DNA from: Arabidopsis thaliana
Taxonomy: Eukaryota > Streptophyta > Magnoliopsida > Brassicales > Brassicaceae
Direction: 5' to 3'
Assembly: GCF_000001735.4 (NCBI RefSeq)
Contig: NC_003075.7
Span: 13,145,001 to 13,209,000 of the forward strand
Length of the DNA: 64,000 nt
Positions 1-10,517 of the stretch are shown piece by piece. The notes under the pieces are model-generated. The model had not been told where the DNA came from. It saw nothing but the letters and a program-made list of their open reading frames with translations, and did no database searches. A program made the position numbers and the translations under genes. Within the stretch, counting starts at the first letter, position 1, and every line of letters begins with the position of its first letter.

Positions 1-237
1 ATATTTTTGAAATCTATGAGAGGTATTAACTACGTACTGTTTAAGTAGTAAAATTAATCATACCATGTGCAACTAAGTTTTTTGGGTAAATTATACACCA
101 CTTGTAACTTATACAGATGGTATAATCAAACTCTATAAAACAGTTGAACATTTATATTTCGTACAAATCAAGTCATTTTCCAATTAATTTATTTAGATTA
201 TGATGTTTAGCTTAATTATTTTTCTTCGATCGTAAAG

Positions 238-1654
238 CTGCCACCTCAGCTGAACCTACCAAGATCACAACTCCAATGTTACGGCGAGATGGTCTACAGC
301 TTCGTCGGTCAGGATCTGCTTGGGGAATGCAGCCGCCGTGATCTTCCCATTGAACGGCTCAAATCAGTGGTGACGTGGAACATCTCCACACTCCGTCCGG
401 TGGTCTTTGGCATGTCTCCGTACAACTCCGTTCTCGGCGAGACTCACCACGTATCGAACGGTCACATCAACGTCATCGCCGAACAAGTATAATCATTTGT
501 AATATAATCATTATTTAGTCATTACAACTATAAACGAAACATAGACTGATATATATACATCGTTAACTCTTAGGTAGTGCATCATCCTCCGGTTTCCGCT
601 CTTCATGCGACTCACGAACAAGAAAATATCGACGTGACATGGTGTCAATATTTCACTCCTAAATTTCGTGGTATGTTTTTTTTTATCATTTTAGTTTTGT
701 AGTTAAATTGTTCTGCTACATCCCAAATTATCTCAAAACCAAGTCTTTTTGTTGTTGTTGTCAAACCTCAAAACCAAGTCTAGTTTTGAGTAATCCGTCC
801 AAGAACGAACACCAATTCGAATATGCATCCGGTTTACACTTTCAAACCGAAGCATCTCGTCTTTGTTCAAAGTTCAAACATATCTAATTTCTGCATGTAC
901 TCATTTAATGGTCCATAAGGTACTCACGTGGACGTTGAGGTAAAGGGTAAAAGGGTAATGAAGCTTCTGAATCATATAGAGACTTATGAGATGGACCAAC
1001 CGAGACTAATAATGAGATTCTTACCGGCGCCGGGAGCTTACTGGGCCGGAAAAGTGAAAATAAAGTGTCCGGAGACTGATCTCGAAGCTGAGTTACATTT
1101 GATCTCCGATTCATTCATTGAAAGATTCAGAGGCAACAACAACAGATCAATAAAAGGAAAGATCTTTGAATCTTCCTCTGGTAATCAGCTCTACAACATT
1201 TTTGGCCATTGGGACAGGTAAAAAACATAGTCGTTATTACAGCTCTTAAAAACCATCATTAGCTTTGAATGATGTGATACGCCTCCCATAAATATGTTTC
1301 AGAACGGTAATGGCGAAAAATATAAAGACTGGTGAGCTCGAGGTCATTTACAATGCCAAGGAGAATATCACAGGACTCAAACCTCCAACAGTCAAGAACC
1401 TGGAGGAGGTAACGGAGAGCGAGTCGACAATGGTGTGGAGTGAAGTAAGTGAAGGAATACTGAAGAAAGATTGGGAAAGAGCAAGAGAAGCTAAGATAGT
1501 TGTGGAGGAGAAGCAGAGAGCGTCTTTAAAACAGAGAGAGGCTTCTGGTGAGTCATGGGTTCCCAAACATTTCTTAGTGGTCAAAGACGGTAAAGACTGG
1601 GATTGTTCACCGCTACAGCCTACGGTTCCTCCGGCGCCACTCGTCATCACATAG
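238..1654 (+). CDS. ORP4B: Oxysterol-binding protein-related protein 4B, 5'-partial
   Basis: Short-form ORP lipid-transfer protein with only the sterol/phosphoinositide-binding ORD domain and no PH domain; the family exchanges lipids between membranes. Exons seen: 238-486, 574-670, 920-1217, 1303-1654 (stop TAG), giving 331 residues. The first coding exon (about 47 residues in the neighbouring copy) lies upstream of base 1, so bases 1-237 are intron. The OSBP signature is present as EQVVHHPP, where most ORPs have EQVSHHPP. Other family landmarks are the LGETHH and GKVKIKCPETD segments, the IFGHWDR block and a charged C-terminal helix rich in K/E. All introns are GT-AG and fall at the same codons as in the next gene, so the two are tandem duplicates. 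The name ORP4B (AT4G25850) is from map order; the family call is certain. No frameshift is seen. Confidence 0.95.
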
Positions 1655-2469
1655 GAGCAAGGACGAATCATTCACCGGTTTCAAGATTCCAAAACTCTAT
1701 GTTGATAATTATAGGTTTTGAAATTATAAATAAATAGAAAAATAGGTTGATACTTGATAATGACATATCCGTCAATAAGTATTAAAGATGAATGATGTTT
1801 TTTGTCAATTCATTTGAGGTTGAATGTGTGAGTGATACGTCAGGCTTTTGAGAAAAAGAGTTCTTAAATACTATATGTCTATATGAGATTTTTCACCTAT
1901 GTAATAACAGAAAATATTTTGTTTTTCCTCTACAAAATTATTTATAATCCATTAAATTTGAAAATGAAGATTCAATCTACTTCTCTGTTATTCGATGGTG
2001 AATTTGCATGTATTAAAATAATCTGTGTTAAAATAATAAATCAATTTCATCTCCATAATAATTTAATAATAGTTAAGCATTAGGGCAACCTTATTTAAAA
2101 GCATTAAGCGAGCCTTAAATGACGAAAACATGGATCTAACGAGTAACGACTAACGCCCCTCCGATCGAATCAATAGTTAATGCTAACCCAACTCTCTATT
2201 TTGATATCCTATCTATCTTTCTAGCTAGCTATATAGATGGAGCAAAAAGATTGATACTACTAGTAATTGTCACTATATGTACTACTTAGTACGTAAGTCA
2301 TAGCTCCTTGGCTCTTTTCTTAAAAATAATTTCTTTTCCAAAAGTAACAACCTCAAATGGTAATTACTTAGTGTGAGTCATTGACTTTTTGGTAAAGAAG
2401 TGAATCATACACGTAGATTAAATTTACAGATCTAATATTTTTGGTTGTGTATAGGCAGAAGAAGAGAAA
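1655..2469. other. ORP4B-ORP4A intergenic region
   Basis: Holds the ORP4B 3' UTR and the ORP4A promoter and leader. AT-rich, without credible coding sequence. An AG at 2453-2454 just before the ORP4A start looks like a splice acceptor, so the leader may contain an intron and a small upstream exon. Confidence 0.7.
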
Positions 2470-4527
2470 ATGAGAAGGCAACTTGTGCTGGCCAAACCTT
2501 TTTCTCTGGAAGATGAGAAAGATTCTGAGCTCACAGCTTCAAGTGTCATCCGCAAGATCCTCAGTCTCATTAAGACCGTACGTCCAGGATCTGATCTCAC
2601 CAATTTTCAGGTGTAATTTCTTAAAATCCTTGTCTAATTTTTGTTATATATTACAGAACGGACAACCATTGTGTATATTTTTTCTATACAATCATTGAAT
2701 TTTTTTGGTGAAGAAAAGTTTTTTTTTAAGGATAATTGCCCTCTTTTTTTTTTAGTGTTTTCTTTACATATCAAATAATACTGTGCATGAAATACAAAAA
2801 GATAAAATCTATATGGATCAAACAGTTTAGTAATTCCTAACTATGTTATATATATTTTCCGTACAAATCACGTCATTGTCCATAAATTCATAATATGTAT
2901 TCTGTTATTAACTATTCTTTAACAAAAAAAAGAGTTATTAATTATTATAACTATTGAATGTAAAGCTGCCACCTCAGCTGATCCTACCAAGATCACGACT
3001 CCAATGTTATGGGGAGATGATCTACAGCTTCGGCGGTCAGGATCTACTGGGCGAATGCAGCCGCCGTAACATTCCCATCGAACGGCTCAAATCGGTGGTG
3101 ACGTGGAACATCTCCACACTCCGTCCCGTGGTCGTTGGCATGTCTCCGTACAACCCCATTCTCGGCGAGACTCATCACGTCTCCAACGGCTACATCAACG
3201 TCCTCACCGAACAAGTAAAATAATTTCATTTTATAAAAAGAAACAAAAAAAAATTTATAGGAAAAGCTCAACTGAAATTCACAATCTATGTAGATATTTT
3301 ATTAATACACATGAGTTTTTTTTTTTAAAAAAAACAATACGAAAATATAAAATTTAGCTCAGTTTACACATTTTTTTTAACTCATGAAAGTATTAAGTAT
3401 TCACTAGTGTTGTGGGTTGTAGATAGTGATCCGTCAAACAATTTAGGTATTATATACAATTTTCAGGTAATGCATCATCCTCCGGTGTCCGCACTTCATG
3501 CGACTCACGAACAAGAAAATATCGACGTCACATGGTGTCAATATTTCACTCCCAAATTTCGTGGTATGTCTTTTTTTTTTTCATTTTAATGTAGCAGTCA
3601 AATTGTTTTTGCTACATCCAAATGATCTCAAAAGTCAAAACTGAAGTCTAATTTTTGAATAATTCGTCCAATAACGAACAGAACCATCCATTACTTTGAC
3701 CATGCGTCCGGTTTACTCTAAAACCGAACCATCTCGTCTTGTTTCCAACATCTAATTTGTCCTCATTTAATGGCTCATAAGGTGCGTACGTGGATGTTGA
3801 GGTAAATGGTAAAAGGATAATGAAGCTTCTGCATCATAAAGAGACTTATGAGATGGACCAACCGAGACTAATTATGAAATTCTTACCGGCGCCGGGAGCT
3901 CATTGGGCCGGAAAAGTCAAGATAAAGTGTCCTGAGACTGATCTCGAAGCTGAGTTACATTTGATCTCCGACTCATTCATTGAAAGATTCAGAGGCAACA
4001 ACAACAGATCAATCAAAGGAAAGATCTTTGAATCTTCCTCTGGTAATCAGCTCTACAACATCTTTGGCCATTGGGACAGGTAAAGAAACTTGGAACCATA
4101 ACGTCATTACAGCTCTTGAAAACATGAAAAGCTTTGAATGATGTCATTAACATATCCATGATGTTTCAGAACGGTAATGGCAAAAAATCTGAAGACTGGT
4201 GGGCTCGAGGTTATCTACAATGCCAATGAGAATATCACAGGACTCAAACCTCCAACTGTCAAGAATCTGCAGGAGGTAATGGAGAGCGAGTCGACAATAG
4301 TGTGGAGTGAAGTAAGTGAAGGAATACTGAAGAAAGATTGGGAAAGAGCAAGAGAAGCTAAGATACTTGTGGAGGAGAAGCAGAGAGAGGCTCTGAAACA
4401 GAGAGAGGCTTCTGGTGAGTCATGGGTTCCCAAACATTTCTCAGTAGTCAAAGACGGTAAAGACTGGCACTGCTCACCGCTACAGCCCACGGTTCCTCGG
4501 GCTCCACTCGTCATCACAGAGAAATAA
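2470..4527 (+). CDS. ORP4A: Oxysterol-binding protein-related protein 4A
   Basis: PH-less ORP lipid-transfer protein. Exons 2470-2610, 2966-3214, 3467-3563, 3782-4079, 4170-4527 (stop TAA) give 380 residues from the ATG at 2470. The first exon encodes a basic/acidic helix (MRRQLVLAKPFSLEDEKDS). The ORD core starts in exon 2 (LPPQLILPRSRLQCYGE) and carries EQVMHHPP across the exon 2/3 junction, a variant of the EQVSHHPP fingerprint. Exon lengths 249, 97 and 298 are identical to those of ORP4B. An in-frame stretch GCA GAA GAA GAG AAA precedes the chosen ATG and is itself preceded by TATAG, which is either an in-frame stop or a splice acceptor. The true N-terminus may therefore be a few residues longer, from an upstream exon. 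Probable locus AT4G25860. Confidence 0.96.
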
Positions 4528-4830
4528 ACCACTTTCAAGATTTCAACACTCTTTGTTGATGATAGCTTAAGTTATTACAATTCCATGTAACATAAACCAA
4601 TTAATAACGACCAAACCAACAGGGAAATCACAAAAATGAAACTCTTATAACCAAAAATTTCTGCTCTAATTGCATATAACCAGGCTTTTAGTTTCATCAA
4701 GAAACATCAAAATCCAAGAATAATTTCAGTTTCTTCAGAAAATTTACAGTATCTAAAATATCCATCTCTGAGACATATTTGGAACACAATTAGGTCCAAG
4801 AATGTGTGTGTTTGGTTCAAGAATCCTCTC
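4528..4830. other. Convergent 3' region, ORP4A / GT14-like gene
   Basis: Shared 3' UTR space between two convergent genes. No ORF or RNA gene seen. Confidence 0.7.
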
Positions 4831-6737
4831 TCAGACAGCTGTGTTTGTGTAGTTTGGGAAGAGGTTGACCAATGTGTCGAGAGTATCAGGATGGAACTTT
4901 CTTGCAAATAGATAGCAAGGCCGTTTAATCCCGTTCCATGTACAAGGCCAATGCAGCTCATCTCCATGCTTCAAAAGCACAAGTAAAAATATTAAAGTGA
5001 GAGAAAAAGAATAGAGGCTGCAAGGGAGAGTCACAAGAGCATACCTTCCCCACACTGGTGACATGTACACTCATGTCCTCGGACTGCACAAGCGAGAAAA
5101 GAGAAAAGTATAATAAGATGTAGATTGTGACATTTTTCGAAAAGACTGCGTTTTGAAACATACTGTGACATTTTTCATAAATTCTAATGAAATCTCGTTT
5201 CCTCCGTATGTCTTTGGATGCCACCTTCGTTCAGACCAATCAACAAACGTCACTGACCAATTTGAGATCCCCATGGGATCAATCATCTGAAAGAAGAGCC
5301 GACAAATAAACACTTTTCAGCATCAAGAGGCTTAAAAGATTGTAAAAGATGGGGTGTGAAGAAATAGACTCACATTGAAGAATGTTGGCAAGTAATGTTC
5401 ATCGGCAATGCAGTTCTTGTCGGCCTCTATTCCAGGCTGAAATTTATAGAAACTTAATGTCAGAATCAGAACTCAAAAGGAAGAGAACTTAAAACTGATC
5501 CGAGATAAAAAGATATGAAAACCAAAAATGTTCAGCTGCAGGATAAACTTACTCCACAATACTCGCGGAATTTTGAGTAGTAAAGACCATCGGCCATCAC
5601 TATAATCGCGTGTTGTCGCTTCATTGTGAACCACTGGCAAGAAGAACAGAGAACAATTACACAACAAAAGGTGCCAAGAACTCAAGTTTGTTTTATTTTA
5701 TGGCAGTAGCAGCATACTGATTAAAAGATGCTCTTAGAGATTAAAGCTTGTCTTTACCTGAGCACCCTTTCTAAAATCTTCCTTGGCGATTTCTGGTAAC
5801 ATGTGTTCCATATGTCTACCGGTTCCATGTGGACCCGGATCCACAAAACTTGAGAAACAGAGAGATAGTTGAGCTTGGGTCAGTGAGTATTACTGGAGAA
5901 GTCAAATTTTTGTTTTTGTTTTGAGAGAGTAATGTACCTCTCAATGAAGCTAACGTTGGAGTACAACAAATATCTATAAGTGTAGTCAAAAGTATGCAAC
6001 GGAATACAACTGCACACAAAATAATGATGTGATTTGGTTAGTGCAGAAAACCTTAAGTAGGACATTTAAGCAACATTTAAATCATTAGTCATTACCTCTC
6101 TGAAACAAGAACAAAGTGTTGGTTGTCAGGATCTTCAAGAGCGCTAACCAGTAACCGCTTCTCAGCATCAACCATAGAAATCCTTCCCCAAGTAACCTCA
6201 TCACTGTGAATCTCTCGATCAGAAAAGTGACGGCTGATGTGAACTGGTCGTTCCTTTGACGGGTGGATATATATCGAGAATTTCCCTTCATGACCCTTCA
6301 CAAAATCAAAAACCCTCAATAAATCAATTAAATGTATAGCTAAAACTTGTACATCGCATCAATGTGTGTCTTACCTTGAAAAATTCATCCCAGAGCTTCT
6401 CAAATGGCAAAGTACCGGGAGTCAAGAACAAGAAAGCGATTTTGGAGTTATTGGTTATGAAGGGAGGCGTTCTTAGTATGTCTCTAACCACTGCTCGAGC
6501 TGCTATCTCCTCATCAGTGAATTTCCTGACATGAACAGGTAGCCACTTAGAGAGAGCATCCTCACAGCCTCTGGTGCTATAGAGGCCGTGACACGAGGAG
6601 CTCTTGCCATGTTTTGGATACATGTGAGTACAGATTAGAAGCATGCTGGTCACTGAGACTGTCAAAACAACCCATAAGGGCTTCTTCAGAGATGTGTGGT
6701 GACGTGGCCCTTGCAAAATCTTCTGCGTCTCACCCAT
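4831..6737 (-). CDS. Core-2/I-branching beta-1,6-GlcNAc-transferase-like protein (GT14, former DUF266)
   Basis: Predicted type II membrane glycosyltransferase-like protein of the Golgi/endomembrane system. The plant branch of this family has no established acceptor. Exons on the minus strand in order: 6737-6375, 6295-6096, 6009-5938, 5848-5758, 5633-5553, 5436-5374, 5286-5164, 5083-5045, 4968-4831, giving 389 residues. A basic N-terminus is followed by one transmembrane anchor at about residues 21-38 and then the lumenal catalytic-like domain. Family landmarks include IAFLFLTPGTLPFE, FSIYIHP, SESCIPL, the PEI..FRKGAQWF segment, a run of conserved cysteines (EYCG, DKNC) and the C-terminal CYLFARKF. 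The start at 6737 is chosen because the anchor follows at the normal distance; the ATG at 6787 upstream is a separate tiny ORF. Probable locus AT4G25870. Confidence 0.93.
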
Positions 6738-6834
6738 TGAAACCAATCTAACCACCTCCCCTCTTCTCCTTTCTAATTGATAGGCATACAAAAATTGAAT
6801 CTTTTTTCACCTACTCCTTTTAGATTGGCATTGC

Positions 6835-7171
6835 CTGATGAAGAACAAAGACTCTCTCCGAGATTAGAGATTCCGGAAAACACGGAGAGATTAAGTAATG
6901 TTTCAAACTAATCTTAAGAAGAAAACTGCTTCAGACAGAAGCAATAAGCAAAATGCACGTTGTTCCCGTGATACGGGCAGTGCAGGACATTCCTCAGAAA
7001 ACACTCTTTAGCACACGGACAAGCTTAACAAGTCTAATAAGTCTCGTGATTTATTCTCCGACCAAACAAAAATCAAAAGCTACAAATCCCAGATTCAACC
7101 CTCCAGCAACAAAAAGACACTGTAATGACTAACGAGCATTCTCAGTCAAAAAGAGTCAAATAAAAGTTTAC
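6835..7171 (-). other. Probable leader intron of the GT14-like gene
   Basis: On the minus strand the sequence reads CTCGAG/gtaaac at 7172/7171 and catcag/GCAATG at 6835/6834. These are consensus splice sites bracketing AT-rich sequence between the purine-rich 5' leader (about 7172-7400) and the coding exon. Inferred from sequence only. Confidence 0.6.
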
Positions 7172-8438
7172 CTCGAGCTGAATCGAAACGGTAGAGAATG
7201 CAGAAAGACAGAATCTTTGTCCGAACCCAGATCTCAAAAAAGTATAATTTGATCCTCCTTGTCTTTAAGATCTAGGGCAAAGAAAAAAAAAAAAAAAAAA
7301 AACCCAGAAGAGTGATTCAGCGAATGTGAGGTCAAAAGAGAGAGACGCGAGAGGGAAAGTTTTCCTTTTTTTGCTTTAAGAGAAAAAAAAAAGCTTTAAT
7401 CTTTTAAAAGAACAAGTGGAAGAAGATTCCGATCGTTTTGGTTTCTTTTATATCTGAGTGTACTACTACTGCCTCTGAATTAAAAAAATTGAAGAAGAGA
7501 CTTTTTGGTGAAACCAACAAGTCTTCCTTCTCCAGTGATTGAATTCGAAAACAAGAGAGTACTTAATTAATTCCAGCAGTCTATTTTCTCCAATAATTTC
7601 TTGTTAGTATTAAACTAGTGATATAAAAGTTCCCAAAGAATCTAAATTTTGTTTTGGATTGGAGTTGGCTTCACGACCTTTTTTTTTTTTTTAAGTTTTA
7701 GTATTCATTTTATATGAATGGAATGGGGCAATGGAAAGAAAAATAGTCCAAGTGGGTCTCAAAAATAAACGAATTTAGCTCTGTCAATCGCACTTGTCTC
7801 TTCATGTCATTCGCCGGTTTGCTCCTTCCACGACGGCGGACGATCTGCTTTTCGACATTACTGTCTTTTAATTTTCTTTTAGTTGCCTATTTTTCGTTGT
7901 TGTTGTCCATTACGCCATTATTACTTTTACTAAACAAATAATATTCAAAAATATAACAACTAAAAAGGCCAATTGTTTTTAATGACCCCTAAATTTGAGA
8001 AATTAGGAAACTGGCCATTTGAACTTTGAAGCGCCTAGAAATAATGAGCTGCCTGGGAGGCAGAGCTACATTACACAGTGCGGCTGGGCATCTTTTTCTG
8101 AGGTTAATGGGCCAAGTGGTCCGGCCCGTATAGGCCCTTAACCAAAAAAAAGAAGAAAGAAAGAATCGTACATGGAAGTTTGAGGTGTCTCTTAGCATCA
8201 TGAGCCATAGTGTACAAATGCATCAAAAGATTAGACTAAAAAAGAGTTGTACGAATAGTGTGATATAAGCAGAATATTCGTCTTTGAAACATCTTATCAT
8301 TGCCCAATTTGGATATGATTCGGCTAGTGAAATATGGGTTTATGTTTCATCGAATAGTAGACATTTATCTTATGAAAAGTGCATTAGCATAAACGAATAT
8401 ATGGCTTCCTTAAGAATTCGTTGTATTTGTATCTGACT

Positions 8439-8556
8439 AATGGAGATTTCTTTGTGCAAGTAGAGTATTGTTTCTTTTTTGTGTGTGCGGGCATGTACTT
8501 GTAAATGACTTGTGGAAATTTCATTATTCAAGTACAAATACAAAGAAATTTCCATT
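8439..8556. repeat. Imperfect inverted repeat, 17-bp arms
   Basis: Bases 8439-8455 (AATGGAGATTTCTTTGT) and 8540-8556 (ACAAAGAAATTTCCATT) are reverse complements with one mismatch, separated by 84 bases. It may be a decayed small transposon or simply a chance hairpin. No flanking target duplication was recognised. Confidence 0.55.
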
Positions 8557-9994
8557 GATTAAGATGTTGGATAGTAGTAGCTAGTTCTTTTTTCCCTTCG
8601 AAAAAATTAAATTAAATGGAAGATAGATACATAGCATCTGCTCGGATATTAGTATGTTGAAGCCTCAAAAGGGCCTAATCCAAACATCGCAATTCATAGT
8701 AATTTAGAGTATGACCAAAGTCAACCAATATAACTATCTAAAGTTATTTCAGTTTTTCTAATTTTCACATCTATAAAGTAGGAAAATGATTTGGATTAGT
8801 ATAAAACTAGCAAAAAAGAAAATTTAAATTGTAGAGTTTGTACCTATAAGTGTAGACCATTAAATTTTGTTCTGCATCTGATCAAATCTATACAAGATCA
8901 ATATTAATCCTATACGAACTATAAATCATGAGAAAATCCTCCCGGAAAAAGTAATCCAAAAGAAAGATTATGAAAATAGGCACACTGAGCAGTAATCAAA
9001 ATCTGTTTTATCAGATGAGAAATTGTTCTAATATAATGGATCAAGATTAAACTCCACACGTCTCAGGTTTTAGTCGACACCATTTTTCTTTCTGATTTTG
9101 GACAAGAGCAAATCAGCAAAATGTGAGTGAGTTTCTATGGTTTTGTCACAAAACTTTTGTGTGTGGGCTCGTTGGATACACAAACAAAGTCAAAGGTTAG
9201 AAATTTATTGAGTTTTGGGTATTTCCGGTTTTAGTTATGAGTCACATATTCTTTCACAAAATTCAGACCCACGTTTTTAGCAATTGAATTCAACTTTTTG
9301 AGTTTTCGTCTGTTTTACTTTCTCAATATAAATTTTTAACTTTGATACTATATATAAATTTTTAATATAATATGTAAACTTGTTGTACATGTTTCAGTTA
9401 TACTTAGTGTTTTAACAAATAAAATACACTCAGTCAATCAAAAATCAACTGAGTTTCTAATGTTAAAGGAGTATTTATTTTTGTAATTCAGTTAACACTT
9501 CTAATCATTTTCATGAAAAGCTTTAAACATATGCTTTTAGTTTTCAACAAACATATTACAAAAGCTATTAAGTTAATCTTCAAAGTTATTAAGCTAATAA
9601 CTTATAAACGATATTTTACACATAATAATGTTAGTTGTAGTTAGACTAACCATGACTTAATCACCCAAAGAGAAAACAATTCTAGAAGACTAGAAGGAAC
9701 ATAGAAAATTAAAAAATGATATTTAAAGAAAGAAAGTAATAAAAATTTGGTAAACCGATAATGAATAAAAAGTCAAACTCCATAAACTTCGCGGAAAAAG
9801 AAAAGCACCGTAATGGTGGAAATATTTTTGCCATTACCGGAAAAAAATCCAAACATTTTAAAAATCCCACTGACTTAGCCAAAGATGGTCACTTTTTCTC
9901 TCTCCCCCTTGTCTCTCTGAGCACCAGAATCTAGGGTTTCTTCACAGTGAATCTTTTTTTTTTTTTTTGCTTCCTCCTCAATAATCGCCTTCTC

Positions 9995-10483
9995 GTAAGT
10001 CAATCACTCTCCCTCTCGTCACTTCTGCTCCCTATGTTAAAAAGTTCATTCATTTCTGCTTTTCTAGGGTTTTTTTTTGGGATTTCAAAGTCTAGATTTT
10101 TCTTCTCTGTTCTACTTACACTCTGTTTCTTCTCTCTTTATCTCTCTGCCTCTCTTTTGGGTTTCTCTGTTTTTTTCTTTTAATGGAGGACCATTTACAT
10201 GGTCATGTATTTCTATCTGCGTGGAGATATTTCGTAGGCTTTAAAGTTTTGTGCTTGTTTGTTTATATGTTCTTTACTTTAAAGTTCTACTCTGTTAGTA
10301 CTCTGTCTGCGGAATTAGATTACTGGTAGGGATGTAAAAAACCTTGAGGAAAATGGTAGAGATTCTGATTAGAAGCTATATATCATTTGCTTATTCCATA
10401 GTGGATTGATTTAGCTTGTTTAAATTCCAGTTCTTTTTGTGATAGTCCCTTTCTTATTTCATTGGTGATAAATTTGTCTTTAG
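9995..10483 (+). other. APUM6: APUM6 leader intron
   Basis: The leader exon contains CTAGGGTTTC (9931) and a pyrimidine-rich run, ending at TCTC/GTAAGT (donor at 9995). The acceptor ttgtctttag lies at 10474-10483, 34 bases before the start codon. The intron is very T-rich. Long leader introns near the promoter often raise expression in plants, but that role is inference here. Confidence 0.65.
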
Positions 10484-10517
10484 GTACTTGTGTGAAAGCT
10501 CCCTTCTTTGTGGAGAA

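Larger units (their letters stand above)
6738..10517. other. Divergent intergenic region, GT14-like gene / APUM6
   Basis: Contains the leader and promoter of the minus-strand glycosyltransferase-like gene (to about 7450), then about 2.4 kb of AT-rich sequence, then the APUM6 promoter and leader (from about 9880). Between them lie a 45-codon ORF at 7804-7941, a group of GGGCC/GGCCC elements at 8090-8150 and an inverted repeat at 8439-8556. No conventional gene is visible. Confidence 0.7.

Noticed and set aside
1348..1671. Minus-strand frames opposite ORP4 last exons (also 4215-4538)
   Set aside because: Present in both copies only because the sense exons are conserved; no promoter or independent conservation.
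9947..10183. 78-codon open frame before APUM6
   Set aside because: Begins at a non-ATG codon, is Phe/Leu/Ser-rich from T-rich DNA, and crosses the leader-exon donor GTAAGT at 9995.
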